From NCBI RefSeq assembly GCF_003075525.1, contig NZ_QDDR01000017.1, forward strand, positions 33,994-97,993: a stretch of DNA of 64,000 bases, in the 5' to 3' direction. Numbering within the stretch: position 1 is the first letter of the stretch; the number at the start of each line of letters is the position of its first letter. Origin of the DNA: Pararhodobacter aggregans. GTDB lineage: Bacteria; Pseudomonadota; Alphaproteobacteria; Rhodobacterales; Rhodobacteraceae. Shown here piece after piece: positions 16,579-24,367 of this stretch. The translations under genes and the position numbers were made by a program. Below the pieces are notes generated by a model. That model saw nothing but the letters and a program-made list of their open reading frames with translations. It was not told the origin of the DNA and ran no database searches.

Positions 16579-17409
16579 GGGTCAGGACTCATAGCCAGAA
16601 GATGACGGTTGCGGCGAGAGCGATGGCCGAGAGGAAGACCTTCGGGCACCGGTCATAGCGCGTTGCCACCCGCCGCCAGTCCTTGAGCCTGCCGAACATG
16701 ATCTCGATCCGGTTGCGGCGTTTGTAGCGGCGCTTGTCGTACTTCGCCGGTGACTTTCGCTGCTTCCGGCCGGGGATGCAGGCGCGTATCCCCTTGTCTT
16801 TCAACGCTTCACGGAACCAGTCGGCGTCGTAGCCGCGATCCCCGAGCAGCCAGTCGACATCCGGCAGACTGTCGCAAAGCGCCCGCGCACCGATGTAGTC
16901 GCTGACCTGCCCTGCCGTTACGAACAGGTTGAGAGGGCGTCCCTGGCTGTCGCAGATGGCGTGCAGTTTCGTGTTCATGCCGCCCTTGGTCCGTCCGATC
17001 AGGCGACCGCGCCCCCCTTTTTGACGCTCAGACTGGACGCCGTGCGGTGGGCCTTCAGGTAGGTGGCGTCGATCATCACCGTCTTCTTCTCGCCGTGCCC
17101 GGCAGCCAGTCCGGCCATCATCCTCGCGAAGACGCCCTTGTCGCTCCAGCGCTTCCAGCGGTTGTAGAGCGTCTTGTGAGGCCCGTATTCCTTCGGCGCG
17201 TCTCGCCAGCGCAACCCATTACGATTGATGAAGATAATCCCACTCAGGACGCGCCGATCATCGACGCGCGGCTTGCCATGGGACTTCGGGAAGTAGGGCT
17301 CCAGACGCGCCATCTGCGCATCGCTCAGCCAGAAGAGATCAGACATATCACCGCTCTGTTTTCACGAGATGAATCATGCCCTTCCGCTGAAATCAATGGG
17401 TCCTGACCC
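16579..17409 (-). mobile_element. IS5-family element (IS427-like), about 830 bp
   Basis: Ends carry inverted repeats: GGGTCAGGACTCAT at 16579 and, on the reverse strand from 17409, GGGTCAGGACCCAT (13 of 14). It holds one transposase split over two frames. No matching target duplication is seen (TA on the left, GA on the right), and the right end lies inside an ECF sigma gene. Confidence 0.85.
16589..17346 (-). CDS. IS5-family transposase made by frameshift
   Basis: The first part (from 17346) is MSDLFWLSDAQMARLEPYFP, then INRNGLRWRDAPKEYGPHKTLYNRWKRW and the first catalytic Asp in MIDATYLKAHR, ending at 16999. The second part (to 16589) has GRTKGGMNTKLHAICD, the second Asp in LLGDRGYDADWF, and the Glu in RRNRIEIMFGRLKDWRR. 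The frames meet at a run of five A and six G (17012-17022, minus strand), a classic slippery sequence used by IS427-group elements to make the full DDE transposase. Confidence 0.85.
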
Positions 17410-17716
17410 GACGCAGTTGCATCAGGGCGGTATTGATCGCAATGCGTGTGATCCAGGTCGAAAAAGCAGAGGTTCCGCGAAAGCTGTCCAGACGTCGAAA
17501 CGCTGCGAGATAGGTTTCCTGCACCACATCTTCGGCTTCGGCATCCGTCGCAACGATCCCCCTTGCGACCCTGAACAGCCGAGGGTTGTTGCGCCGGATC
17601 AGTTCCCGGACCGCGGGTTCAGAACGTGCAGCCGCAGCCGCCAGCAGGTCGCCCTCGCTGATCGTTTCGTCGATGATCTGGTGTTGATCGACCCGGTGCC
17701 GGGACAGATTGGTCAT
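17410..17716 (-). pseudogene. ECF RNA polymerase sigma factor, 3' part removed by an IS
   Basis: From 17716 the frame gives MTNLSRHRVDQHQIIDETIS, then ELIRRNNPRLFRVARGIVATDAEAEDVVQETYLAAFRRLDSF and FSTWITRIAINTALMQLRRVR, a good sigma-70 region 2. Reading then enters the IS5-family element and stops. Region 4, needed for -35 recognition, is missing, and no remainder is found on the far side of the IS. The ATG overlaps the cupredoxin gene by 4 bp, so sigma and cupredoxin formed one operon. Confidence 0.85.
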
Positions 17717-18243
17717 TCGTATTCCTCCCGCAGGATCCGGCCGCGGGCGATGATGTCGTCCACCCGCGGAAATCCTGCAAGCGCCTCGGGCTCAAGATCG
17801 TCGCTGTCGCCCGCCGCCCCCTCCCATCCCTGATCGGTTGGCTGACCGACCAAGATCCGGCCAACCATTCCTGCCATTTCATGCGGCAGGCAATAGTAAT
17901 CGTAGACACCGGAAACCGTCAGCGTGACCTCGAAACTCTCACCGGGCAGCAGGAAGTCGCTGTCCCACACGACGGCCTGTTCCGGAGTACGCCGTTGCCG
18001 ATCAAAAATGTCCGGATGGTAGGCGGTCGCGGTATGGCTGTTCCCGGGATCTCGGTTCACGAAACGTACGGTCGTGCCCGGGGCCACCGCAAGGCCAACC
18101 GGTGCGAACCAGACATGCTCTCCCCGTGCGGTTCCCTTCATCTCAATGGTTTCACCAGGGCCCGCCAATGTGACGCGCGGAAAGCCGAGGGTGGCGATCA
18201 CGCCACCCCCGACCATAAGAAACTCTCTGCGGCCCGGCGTCAT
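17713..18243 (-). CDS. Tat-exported cupredoxin-domain protein
   Basis: 176 residues. Twin-Arg-like start (MTPGRREFLMVGGGVIATLG) suggests Tat export. The cupredoxin fold shows GTTVRFVNRDPGNSHTATAYH with the first copper His, and VYDYYCLPHEMAGMVGRILV with the Cys-His-Met ligands, so a type 1 copper site is likely. Related plastocyanin/pseudoazurin proteins carry electrons in the periplasm. It overlaps a disrupted upstream gene and the truncated sigma gene, each by 4 bp. Confidence 0.85.
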   Translation of the reverse strand: MTPGRREFLMVGGGVIATLGFPRVTLAGPGETIEMKGTARGEHVWFAPVGLAVAPGTTVRFVNRDPGNSHTATAYHPDIFDRQRRTPEQAVVWDSDFLLPGESFEVTLTVSGVYDYYCLPHEMAGMVGRILVGQPTDQGWEGAAGDSDDLEPEALAGFPRVDDIIARGRILREEYE

Positions 18244-18659
18244 TCCGCAAGCCTCGATTTGGCATCCTCGTCGTGGAACAGCACGACATGGGCATGGGGC
18301 CTGTCCACGCCAGGATGCCCGGCGTTGAAGTAGATGTCGACGGATGAAACCGTGTGATTGCCGACCGCCAGCCCGTCATAGGAGGTACCGCTCTGCAGGT
18401 CTTCCAAAGGCGTCATGTAAACCGTGGCCGAGAGATTGCCGTCATGGTCATAGGCCAGGAACGGGCCGGCTGGGAGCGTATCCGGGTCAACGAACAGCGT
18501 GCCGAGACCCGGGATGAATTCCGGCAGGGGCAGCGCATCGCTGACCTAAATATAGGGGGCGCCCGGGGGCGACATCTGCAGCACGTCCTCGTCATGGGCA
18601 AGGGCATTGCCGGTGGACAAAGTGAGCGCGATCGCGGCGAGAGTGAGAGCGGATTTCAT
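18240..18659 (-). pseudogene. TTHB210-like (DUF5602-like) secreted protein gene with an in-frame amber codon
   Basis: From the ATG at 18659: signal peptide MKSALTLAAIALTLSTGNAL then AHDEDVLQMSPPGAPYI, then TAG at codon 38 (18546-18548). The same frame continues cleanly for another 101 codons: VSDALPLPEFIPGLGTLFV, then MTPLEDLQSG, VSSVDIYFNAGHPG and PHAHVVLFHDEDAKSRLAE, ending in a TGA that overlaps the cupredoxin ATG. A single CAG-to-TAG change would explain it. His-rich PHAHVV and the operon with a copper protein point to a periplasmic metal-related role. The family name is by memory of similar sequences. Confidence 0.6.
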
Positions 18660-18789
18660 TTTACTTCCTTTCAATGTCTGAGGTGCCACAGTCGTGGGCA
18701 CCTGTCTCTTTGATGCGCCAGAGTCAGAAAGGTTCGCAGAAATGTTTCGCCGTCAGGTTTTGGCCCGCCTGGTTGTGGCAGGTTCCATG

Positions 18790-19068
18790 TTATCTTGCTT
18801 GGGCAGCCCTGTTCGGATGACCGACCGGAAACGTGCTCTTTCCCAGAATCTCGCCACGCCTATCGACGATCAACCGCAGGGCGCGGCCCTGGTGACGGAA
18901 TGTCAATCGCCAACGGCCCGCGTCCTCACCCTCTCCCGTCTCGCAAAGAGATGCGATCTGCCCGCCTTGCATCCGGTGACGGGTTTCTTCGACGGACAGG
19001 TCAAACGCGTCGGCCAGAACCAGCGCGTCGACGACGAATTGGTTCCCGCGTCGTTCAACGTCGGTCAT
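18790..19068 (-). CDS. DUF6522-like small protein
   Basis: 92 residues (MTDVERRGNQFVVDALVLAD, ETRHRMQGGQIASLCETG, WRLTFRHQGRALRLIVDRRGEIL). Soluble alpha/beta protein without signal peptide. It is the last gene of the nsrR-cco operon and overlaps the HTHP gene by 4 bp. Proteins of this kind are commonly found beside cbb3 or denitrification genes. No catalytic motif is visible, and the role is unknown. Confidence 0.65.
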   Translation of the reverse strand: MTDVERRGNQFVVDALVLADAFDLSVEETRHRMQGGQIASLCETGEGEDAGRWRLTFRHQGRALRLIVDRRGEILGKSTFPVGHPNRAAQAR

Positions 19069-19298
19069 GTCCTGTCTTGCCAGTAGCCATTTGCCACCGC
19101 GACGGTGGCGAAATGCGTCGCGACCACCTGGCTGACAGCGATCAGGGCGCCGGAGTCTTCGGCGTATTCCGGTCGCAACCGGTCACGCGCGTCGGCGTCT
19201 GGTTGGGTCAGCTTCACGGCCACACGTGCAAGCTTTACCGCGAGGTCATAACCCTCTTCGGGCGTTGTCGTCTTCAGTGTCGGGAGCCAGTTTACCAT
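19065..19298 (-). CDS. Hexameric tyrosine-coordinated heme protein (HTHP)
   Basis: 77 residues from the ATG at 19298. MVNWLPTLKTTTPEEGYDLAV, LARVAVKLTQPDADARDRLRPEY, ALIAVSQVVATHFATVAVANGYW closely follow the HTHP family first described from Ruegeria (Silicibacter) pomeroyi. These small helical proteins form hexamers with one heme per subunit ligated by Tyr, and show peroxidase and catalase activity in vitro. Here the gene is embedded in a cbb3 oxidase operon, overlapping ccoS in another frame by 53 bp and the DUF6522-like gene by 4 bp. A peroxide- or NO-related role beside the oxidase is an inference. Confidence 0.88.
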   Translation of the reverse strand: MVNWLPTLKTTTPEEGYDLAVKLARVAVKLTQPDADARDRLRPEYAEDSGALIAVSQVVATHFATVAVANGYWQDRT

Positions 19299-19458
19299 CG
19301 GATTTACCTTCTGTTTCGATTGCTTGATCAGGAGGGATGATGCGCCACGCGGCACCATCAGGGTCATCGAACTGTCCGTTTCTGAGCGCCCAGAAAAACG
19401 CGCAGAGACCTAGCAGACCGAGTCCGATCGAGAGAGGTATGAGTAACAGGAGGCTCAC
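19246..19458 (-). CDS. ccoS: cbb3 oxidase maturation protein CcoS
   Basis: 70 residues from a GTG that overlaps the previous stop (GTGA). Typical CcoS: one N-terminal membrane helix (LLLIPLSIGLGLLGLCAFFWALRNG), then QFDDPDGAAWRII and a polar tail. CcoS is needed for cofactor insertion into cbb3 oxidase. The tail overlaps the start of HTHP by 53 bp, so the last residues may be less constrained. Confidence 0.88.
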   Translation of the reverse strand: MSLLLLIPLSIGLGLLGLCAFFWALRNGQFDDPDGAAWRIIPPDQAIETEGKSDGKLAPDTEDDNARRGL

Positions 19459-20252
19459 TGCCGCTCACCCGCGATTGCCAGGTAAGCATGCCAGGTGCCG
19501 TGACCAAGAACCGGGAACAGGACGATCAGCCCAATCAGGCCGGTTACGACTGACAGGCCCAATCCCAGGGCGACAAACAGACCCCAAACCAGCATGGGGC
19601 GCAGATTCTTCACCGTCATGACAAAACTCAGCCCCATGGCGGTCAGCGCATCGGTCTTGCGCGACACCAGCATGGGAATGGAAAAGACGCTGATCGCGAA
19701 GGCGAAGGCCGCGAACAACCCGCCCACCAGAGTACCGGTGATGATTAGCGCCCATCCCCGTGGCGTCGTCAATGCGTTGATCAACGCCTCCTCCGCGCCG
19801 GGGAACGGGCTAAGGCCAAAAAACAGCGCATAGAGCAGGTCCGCGGCCCTGAGCCAGAACAGGACGAGCAGTCCGAGCAGCAATCCTGCATAGGCCAATT
19901 GCCCGCCCGACGCCGGCCGGAACACCAGCATGTCGGAAAACGAAACCTGTTGACCCTGTGCCTGTCTGTGGCTTTTCTCGTAAAGCCCGATCGCCAGGAA
20001 CGGGCCGACAATCAGGAAGCCTGAGATCGCGGGCAGCGCGAGATACAAGAGATGGCTCGCGTGGAGTGCCCAGAGGACCGCATAGGATACCAGTGTCAGA
20101 AACAGCCCATAGGCAAGGCTGGCCCACGGCGCCATTCGCACATCATGCCAACCTGCCCGCAACCAGTCCGCCGCCGAAGACGATGGCAGGTCGCGTGCGT
20201 GGGGCGAGGCGGGCCGATCCGGGTTTCGCAAGGTTGGTAGTGGTTCCAGCAT
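19455..20252 (-). CDS. DUF2189 integral membrane protein
   Basis: 265 residues from the ATG at 20252 (MLEPLPTLRNPDRPAS). Six hydrophobic segments are visible: WASLAYGLFLTLVSYAVLW, LLYLALPAISGFLIVGPFLAIGLYE, LAYAGLLLGLLVLFWL, GWALIITGTLVGGLFAAFAFAIS, LVWGLFVALGLGLSVV and GLIGLIVLFPVLGH. This is the DUF2189 pattern, often found downstream of ccoP. Function unknown; its place in the oxidase operon suggests assembly or metal/heme handling. Confidence 0.8.
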   Translation of the reverse strand: MLEPLPTLRNPDRPASPHARDLPSSSAADWLRAGWHDVRMAPWASLAYGLFLTLVSYAVLWALHASHLLYLALPAISGFLIVGPFLAIGLYEKSHRQAQGQQVSFSDMLVFRPASGGQLAYAGLLLGLLVLFWLRAADLLYALFFGLSPFPGAEEALINALTTPRGWALIITGTLVGGLFAAFAFAISVFSIPMLVSRKTDALTAMGLSFVMTVKNLRPMLVWGLFVALGLGLSVVTGLIGLIVLFPVLGHGTWHAYLAIAGERQ

Positions 20253-20265
20253 CCCGTTCTCCTTT

Positions 20266-20424
20266 TCAGCAGGACCGCCTGGTAGGCATCGCCCCGGCCG
20301 TTTCGCGGCAGTCCGGCTGCGATCGCAGGGCAACGGTCAGCAGATGCGCATTCGCGCCGAGGAACAGCAGGACGGCGGCCAGCGCCGCGCCGACCGCCAA
20401 CCGTTTTTGCACGGCCGGCCTCAT
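20266..20424 (-). CDS. Small single-pass membrane protein after ccoP
   Basis: 52 residues: MRPAVQKRLAVGAALAAVLL FLGANAHLLTVAL, then a short polar tail. It starts in the ccoP stop (ATG overlapping TGA) and ends 13 bp before the DUF2189 gene. Position and single helix suggest a small oxidase-associated peptide, but no family is recognised. Confidence 0.55.
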   Translation of the reverse strand: MRPAVQKRLAVGAALAAVLLFLGANAHLLTVALRSQPDCRETAGAMPTRRSC

Positions 20425-21332
20425 TGTCCGCCTCCTTCGGGTCGGCCAATCCGGGCCACGTAGAGCGCCAGGAGGTTGATTTCGGCCTCTGACAGGCGAC
20501 CCGACCAGGCCGGCATAACCCCGTGGCGCCCGCGTCGGAGCGTTTCCATCAACGTTTCCCGGTCCTGGCCATAGATCACCGCCTCGTCTGTGAAGGAGGG
20601 TGCGCCGATTTCGAGACCTCCCGTCCCGGTCTCGCCGTGGCAGGAACTGCAATTCTCCGAAAAGAGCGTGCCCGCGGCGCTCTCGAAGTCGGCAACTCCA
20701 CCGCGCATTTCGGAAACGAATTCGGCCAAGGCCAACCGATCAGATCGCTCCATCCAGTCAAAGGCCGGCATTTCGGCGTAGCGGGTGTCGGGATCTTCGG
20801 TATTGATGCCGTGGCGAATGGTCGTGGCGATTTCTTCCGTGTCGCCGCCCCACAGCCATGTTTCGTCCGACAGGACCGGAAAGCCCGGCCCTCCCTGCCC
20901 GTTCGTGCCGTGGCAGGCCGCGCAGTTGTCGGCGAACAGGCGCGCGGCGGCGGGCATTGCGGTCGCCATCAGTGTCGCGTCGGATTGCAGAGCGACGAAA
21001 TTCTCGCCCTCGAAACGCGACAGCCAGTCCTGCCGCCTGTCGGCAAGGCTGTTGAAGCCCTTGATCGCTTCTTCGCTCTGGTCCAGCCCGAGCAAGCCAC
21101 GTGTGTAATCGCGTCCGGTCGGCCAGGCGGGCAAGAGAATCCAGGCAACGACCGAATAAAGAAACGTCAGCACCAGTGCCCAGATCACGACCTTCGGAAA
21201 CGCGGTATTGAGCTCGGTGATACCGCCCCAGTCGTGCCCCGTGGTGTCGTAGCCGGTGACCGGATCGATCTTGCGATTGCCCGTATGGGGATCGGCGCCT
21301 GGCAGTTGCCTCGGATCGGTCGGGTTACTCAT
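20421..21332 (-). CDS. ccoP: cbb3-type oxidase diheme subunit CcoP
   Basis: 303 residues. N-terminal soluble part with TTGHDWGGITELNTAFPKVVIW leading into one membrane helix (about 45-68), then two c-type heme sites, CAACH at about 137-141 and CSSCH at about 228-232. The size and layout match CcoP, which passes electrons to CcoO. The ATG lies inside the end of ccoQ. No truncation. Confidence 0.95.
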   Translation of the reverse strand: MSNPTDPRQLPGADPHTGNRKIDPVTGYDTTGHDWGGITELNTAFPKVVIWALVLTFLYSVVAWILLPAWPTGRDYTRGLLGLDQSEEAIKGFNSLADRRQDWLSRFEGENFVALQSDATLMATAMPAAARLFADNCAACHGTNGQGGPGFPVLSDETWLWGGDTEEIATTIRHGINTEDPDTRYAEMPAFDWMERSDRLALAEFVSEMRGGVADFESAAGTLFSENCSSCHGETGTGGLEIGAPSFTDEAVIYGQDRETLMETLRRGRHGVMPAWSGRLSEAEINLLALYVARIGRPEGGGQ

Positions 21333-21489
21333 CTCCAACCTCCTTTGAAGGCAGCACGGACCGGGCGGCGGCGTCATAGGCGTTGCGCCGGGACGGGCTG
21401 TAGGCGCGGATGACGACAATCAGGAAGAACCCCATCAGCCAGATCAGGCCAACCGTCTTGGACAGATAGACCAGCATGTCATGGGTCAT
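21325..21489 (-). CDS. ccoQ: cbb3-type oxidase subunit CcoQ
   Basis: 54 residues: MTHDMLVYLSKTVGLIWLMG, FFLIVVIRAYSPSRRNAYDAAA. One membrane helix followed by the (Y/F)SPSRR..YDAAA motif typical of CcoQ/FixQ. It overlaps ccoO by 4 bp upstream and ccoP by 8 bp downstream. CcoQ stabilises the complex. Confidence 0.93.
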   Translation of the reverse strand: MTHDMLVYLSKTVGLIWLMGFFLIVVIRAYSPSRRNAYDAAARSVLPSKEVGDE

Positions 21490-22214
21490 TGGGACCCCTC
21501 CGCCAGTAGCCGGTAGGGTGCATCGGTCAAGGTGCCCAGCGACTGGAGATAGGCCACAAGCGCATCCATCTCTGTCAGGCGAGACGGATCACCATCGAAG
21601 ACACGGGCCTCGGGACGTTCCCCGTAGCGCTCCAGAAATCCGTCCACTGCGTCGCTGTCCGGGCGGCTTTGCGCCAGCGCATCGGCTTCCGCCGCCGCGA
21701 TCATGTCCTCGTCATAGGGTACGCCAAGCCGGGCCAGCGTGGCCAACGCGTCAGATAACAGATCGGTATCAAGGGGACGCGTCAGCCAGGGGTAGGACGG
21801 CATGATCGAGGCCGGCACCACGCTGCGCGGGTCGATCAGGTGCGCCACATGCCAGTCGTCCGAATACTTGCCGCCCAGTCGCGCCAGATCCGGGCCGGTG
21901 CGCTTCGATCCCCAGAGCATCGGGTGATCGTAGGCGCTTTCCGAGGCCAGCGAATAGGGGCCATAGCGATCCAGTTCGTCGGCCAGGCTGCGCACCATCT
22001 GGCTGTGGCAGGCATAGCAGCCCTCGCGGATGTAAATCTCGCGCCCGGCCAGTTCCAGAGGGGTATAGGGGCGCAGGTCATCGGGAAGCTCAACCGTTTC
22101 GTCGATGGTGAACAGCGGTGCGATTTCCACGATCCCGCCGATCGAAGCGGCCACGATGATTGCCGCCACCAGCCCCATGGAGATTTTTTCCAGATTGTAG
22201 TGCAGTTTTAGCAT
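21486..22214 (-). CDS. ccoO: cbb3-type oxidase monoheme subunit CcoO
   Basis: 242 residues from the ATG at 22214. N-terminal anchor (LVAAIIVAASIGGIVEIAPLF), then IYIREGCYACHSQMVRSL with the single heme c site at about 66-70, and GPDLARLGGKYSDDWH. Typical CcoO/FixO. It follows ccoN with a 4-bp gap. Confidence 0.95.
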   Translation of the reverse strand: MLKLHYNLEKISMGLVAAIIVAASIGGIVEIAPLFTIDETVELPDDLRPYTPLELAGREIYIREGCYACHSQMVRSLADELDRYGPYSLASESAYDHPMLWGSKRTGPDLARLGGKYSDDWHVAHLIDPRSVVPASIMPSYPWLTRPLDTDLLSDALATLARLGVPYDEDMIAAAEADALAQSRPDSDAVDGFLERYGERPEARVFDGDPSRLTEMDALVAYLQSLGTLTDAPYRLLAEGSQ

Positions 22215-22218
22215 GGGC

Positions 22219-23844
22219 TCACTCCGCCGGCTGCGCGACAAGGGGCCGGTCGGTGGCATCCTCCGTCGTTCCGCGCATCGTGGCGCGACAGTTCCAGGCG
22301 CAGATCACGGCCCCGGTCAGGAACAGCCCTCCGCCGATGGTGCGCAGCAGGTAATAGGGGGCCATCGCCTCGACCGACTGGACAAAGCTGTAGGACAGCG
22401 CGCCGTTCTCGTCATAGGCCCGCCACATCAGCCCCTGCGTGATCCCGGCGTTCCACATCGATATGACGTAGACGAGTGTGCCTGTGACGGCGAGCCAGAA
22501 GTGCCATTCGACGGCCCGTGGCGACGCCATCTCCGTCTTGCCACTGAGTTGCGGAACCAGCGTATAGATCGCACCAAAGACGATCATCGCCACCCAGCCC
22601 AATGTGCCGGAATGGACGTGGCCCACGGTCCAGTCGGTATAGTGCGACAACGAATTGACCGGGCGAATGGCGAGGAACGATCCTTCGAAGGTCGACAGAC
22701 CATAGAACACCGCGGCCACGAACATGAAGCGCAGCGTGGCGTCGTCGCGCACCTTGTGCCAGGCGCCGTTCAGCGTCGCGATGGCATTGCCCGCCGAGGC
22801 CCAGCTTGGCACCAGCAACATTACCGAAAATGTCATGCCGAGCGTCTGCGCCCAGTAAGGCAGCGCGGTGTAATGCAGGTGGTGCGAGCCCACCCAGATA
22901 TAGAAGAAGGTGATGCCCCAGAAGCTGACGATCGACAGGCGGTAGGACCAGATCGGTCGCCCGGACCGCACCGGGAGAAAATAATAGAGCATTCCGAGGA
23001 ACCCCGCGGTCAGGAAGAAGGCAACCGCATTGTGGCCATACCACCATTGCACCATGGCATCCTGCACGCCCGACCAGATCGGAAAGCTCTCTGCCGTCGT
23101 CCAGCGCACGGGAAGCGCGAGGTTGTTGACGATGTGCAGCATCGCCACAACGAGGATGAAGGCCAGGTAATACCAGTTGGCGACATAGATATGCGGCTCG
23201 TTCCGGCGGGCAAGCGTGCGGATATATAAGACGAAATACGTCACCCAGATCACCACCAGCCAAAGATCCGCATACCATTCGGCCTCGGCATATTCCTTGG
23301 ATTGGGTTGACCCCATCAGATAGCCGGTGACGGCCCAGGCGCAAAACAGGTTGTAGCCGATGAGCACGACCCAGGGGCTCAGATTGTCGGCGAGCCGCGC
23401 GCGCGAGGTGCGTTGCAGGACGTGGAAAGACGTGGCGATCAGCGCGTTTCCGCCAAAGCCGAAGATAATCCCGGTCGTGTGCACGGGACGCAGTCGACCG
23501 AAGCTGGTAGCCGGCCAAGGCGGCGTTCCCTCTGGCCAGTACAAGAGCGCTGCAACCCAGACGCCGATGCCCATGCCGATCATCGCCCAGATCAGTGTCA
23601 TGACAAGTCCGAAACGGGTCGGCGCGTCATAGTAGCGTTGCAACCGATTGGCCGGTGGCTCGGGATCATAGAGCGCGCCGCCGAGCAGAAATGCGAGCGC
23701 GATCCCGAGCCCGAGCGCCATGAACCCGTGGGCCGACATGACCCCGTGACGCGCCGATGCAGCCATGGCAAGGCCCATCAGGGCCAGCAGGACCGACAGA
23801 AACATTCCAACCCGGCGTTCGGAAACCGACAACGATGCTGTCAT
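22219..23844 (-). CDS. ccoN: cbb3-type oxidase catalytic subunit CcoN
   Basis: 541 residues with at least twelve membrane helices. Heme and copper ligands are visible in LRPVHTTGIIFGFGGNALIA, MVQWWYGHNAVAFFLT, WVGSHHLHYTALP and DWTVGHVHSGTLGW. CcoN reduces oxygen at a high-spin heme b3-CuB site and is used at low oxygen. Its start is only 19 bp from the stop of the nsrR gene, so nsrR and ccoNOQP are co-transcribed. The assembly genes ccoG, ccoH and ccoI are not in the window. Confidence 0.96.
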   Translation of the reverse strand: MTASLSVSERRVGMFLSVLLALMGLAMAASARHGVMSAHGFMALGLGIALAFLLGGALYDPEPPANRLQRYYDAPTRFGLVMTLIWAMIGMGIGVWVAALLYWPEGTPPWPATSFGRLRPVHTTGIIFGFGGNALIATSFHVLQRTSRARLADNLSPWVVLIGYNLFCAWAVTGYLMGSTQSKEYAEAEWYADLWLVVIWVTYFVLYIRTLARRNEPHIYVANWYYLAFILVVAMLHIVNNLALPVRWTTAESFPIWSGVQDAMVQWWYGHNAVAFFLTAGFLGMLYYFLPVRSGRPIWSYRLSIVSFWGITFFYIWVGSHHLHYTALPYWAQTLGMTFSVMLLVPSWASAGNAIATLNGAWHKVRDDATLRFMFVAAVFYGLSTFEGSFLAIRPVNSLSHYTDWTVGHVHSGTLGWVAMIVFGAIYTLVPQLSGKTEMASPRAVEWHFWLAVTGTLVYVISMWNAGITQGLMWRAYDENGALSYSFVQSVEAMAPYYLLRTIGGGLFLTGAVICAWNCRATMRGTTEDATDRPLVAQPAE

Positions 23845-23863
23845 CTTGATCTGCCTTTCTTCG

Positions 23864-24280
23864 TCATGCGGCTGCCGGTTCGGAAAGGGCGATATCGGCG
23901 AGCGTGGATCTGTTCAGATCGGCGATGAACTGACGCTCCGCCTGTCGAAGCCGGGATTTCAGGCGGCAACATCCGTCGATCGAACAATCTCCGCCATCCG
24001 GCCCGAAACACTCAACGAGCGACTGTCCCTGTTCGAGCAGCCGCACGACGTCGCCAAGCCGGATCTCGGCGGGGCTGGATCGCAAGACAGCGCCCCCATT
24101 CACCCCGCGTCGGGTCTCGACGATGTCTGCCTGAGCGAGCCGTTGCATGATCTTCGCCAGGTGGTTGCGCGATAGTTTGAACTCCTCTGCCAAATCTGCC
24201 GTTGAGAACGCCCGGTCGGGCGCGCTCGCCATCCGCATCAGCATTCGAAGTCCGTAGTCGGTGAAGGAGGTAAGGTTCAT
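23864..24280 (-). CDS. nsrR: Rrf2-family NsrR-like nitric-oxide-sensing repressor
   Basis: 138 residues. Winged helix (MNLTSFTDYGLRMLMRMASA, FSTADLAEEFKLSRNHLAKIMQRL, VNGGAVL) and a cysteine cluster at about 91, 99, 104 and 105 (VECFGPDGGDCSIDGCCRLK) that fits the Fe-S binding loop of NsrR. NsrR loses DNA binding when its cluster is nitrosylated. It is the first gene of the leftward cco operon and faces the hemoglobin/hemerythrin genes, with a palindrome in between, so it probably controls both directions. Confidence 0.85.
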   Translation of the reverse strand: MNLTSFTDYGLRMLMRMASAPDRAFSTADLAEEFKLSRNHLAKIMQRLAQADIVETRRGVNGGAVLRSSPAEIRLGDVVRLLEQGQSLVECFGPDGGDCSIDGCCRLKSRLRQAERQFIADLNRSTLADIALSEPAAA

Positions 24281-24298
24281 GGCGTCCCGCGGATCTCC

Positions 24299-24323
24299 AA
24301 ATCGGTATTTACAATACCTATTT
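24299..24323. promoter_or_regulatory. Palindromic operator between nsrR and the hemoglobin gene
   Basis: A 25-bp dyad centred at 24311: core GGTATT-TAC-AATACC, flanked by AAAT and ATTT. Ten of eleven positions pair. Position between divergent NO-related genes makes it the likely NsrR site. Confidence 0.7.
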
Positions 24324-24367
24324 AGCAGAGATAGCATGAGACTCAAGATCAATTTCCCGAGGCCCCC

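Noticed and set aside
22412..23518. Leftward frame overlapping ccoN
   Set aside because: Out-of-frame shadow of the oxidase subunit.
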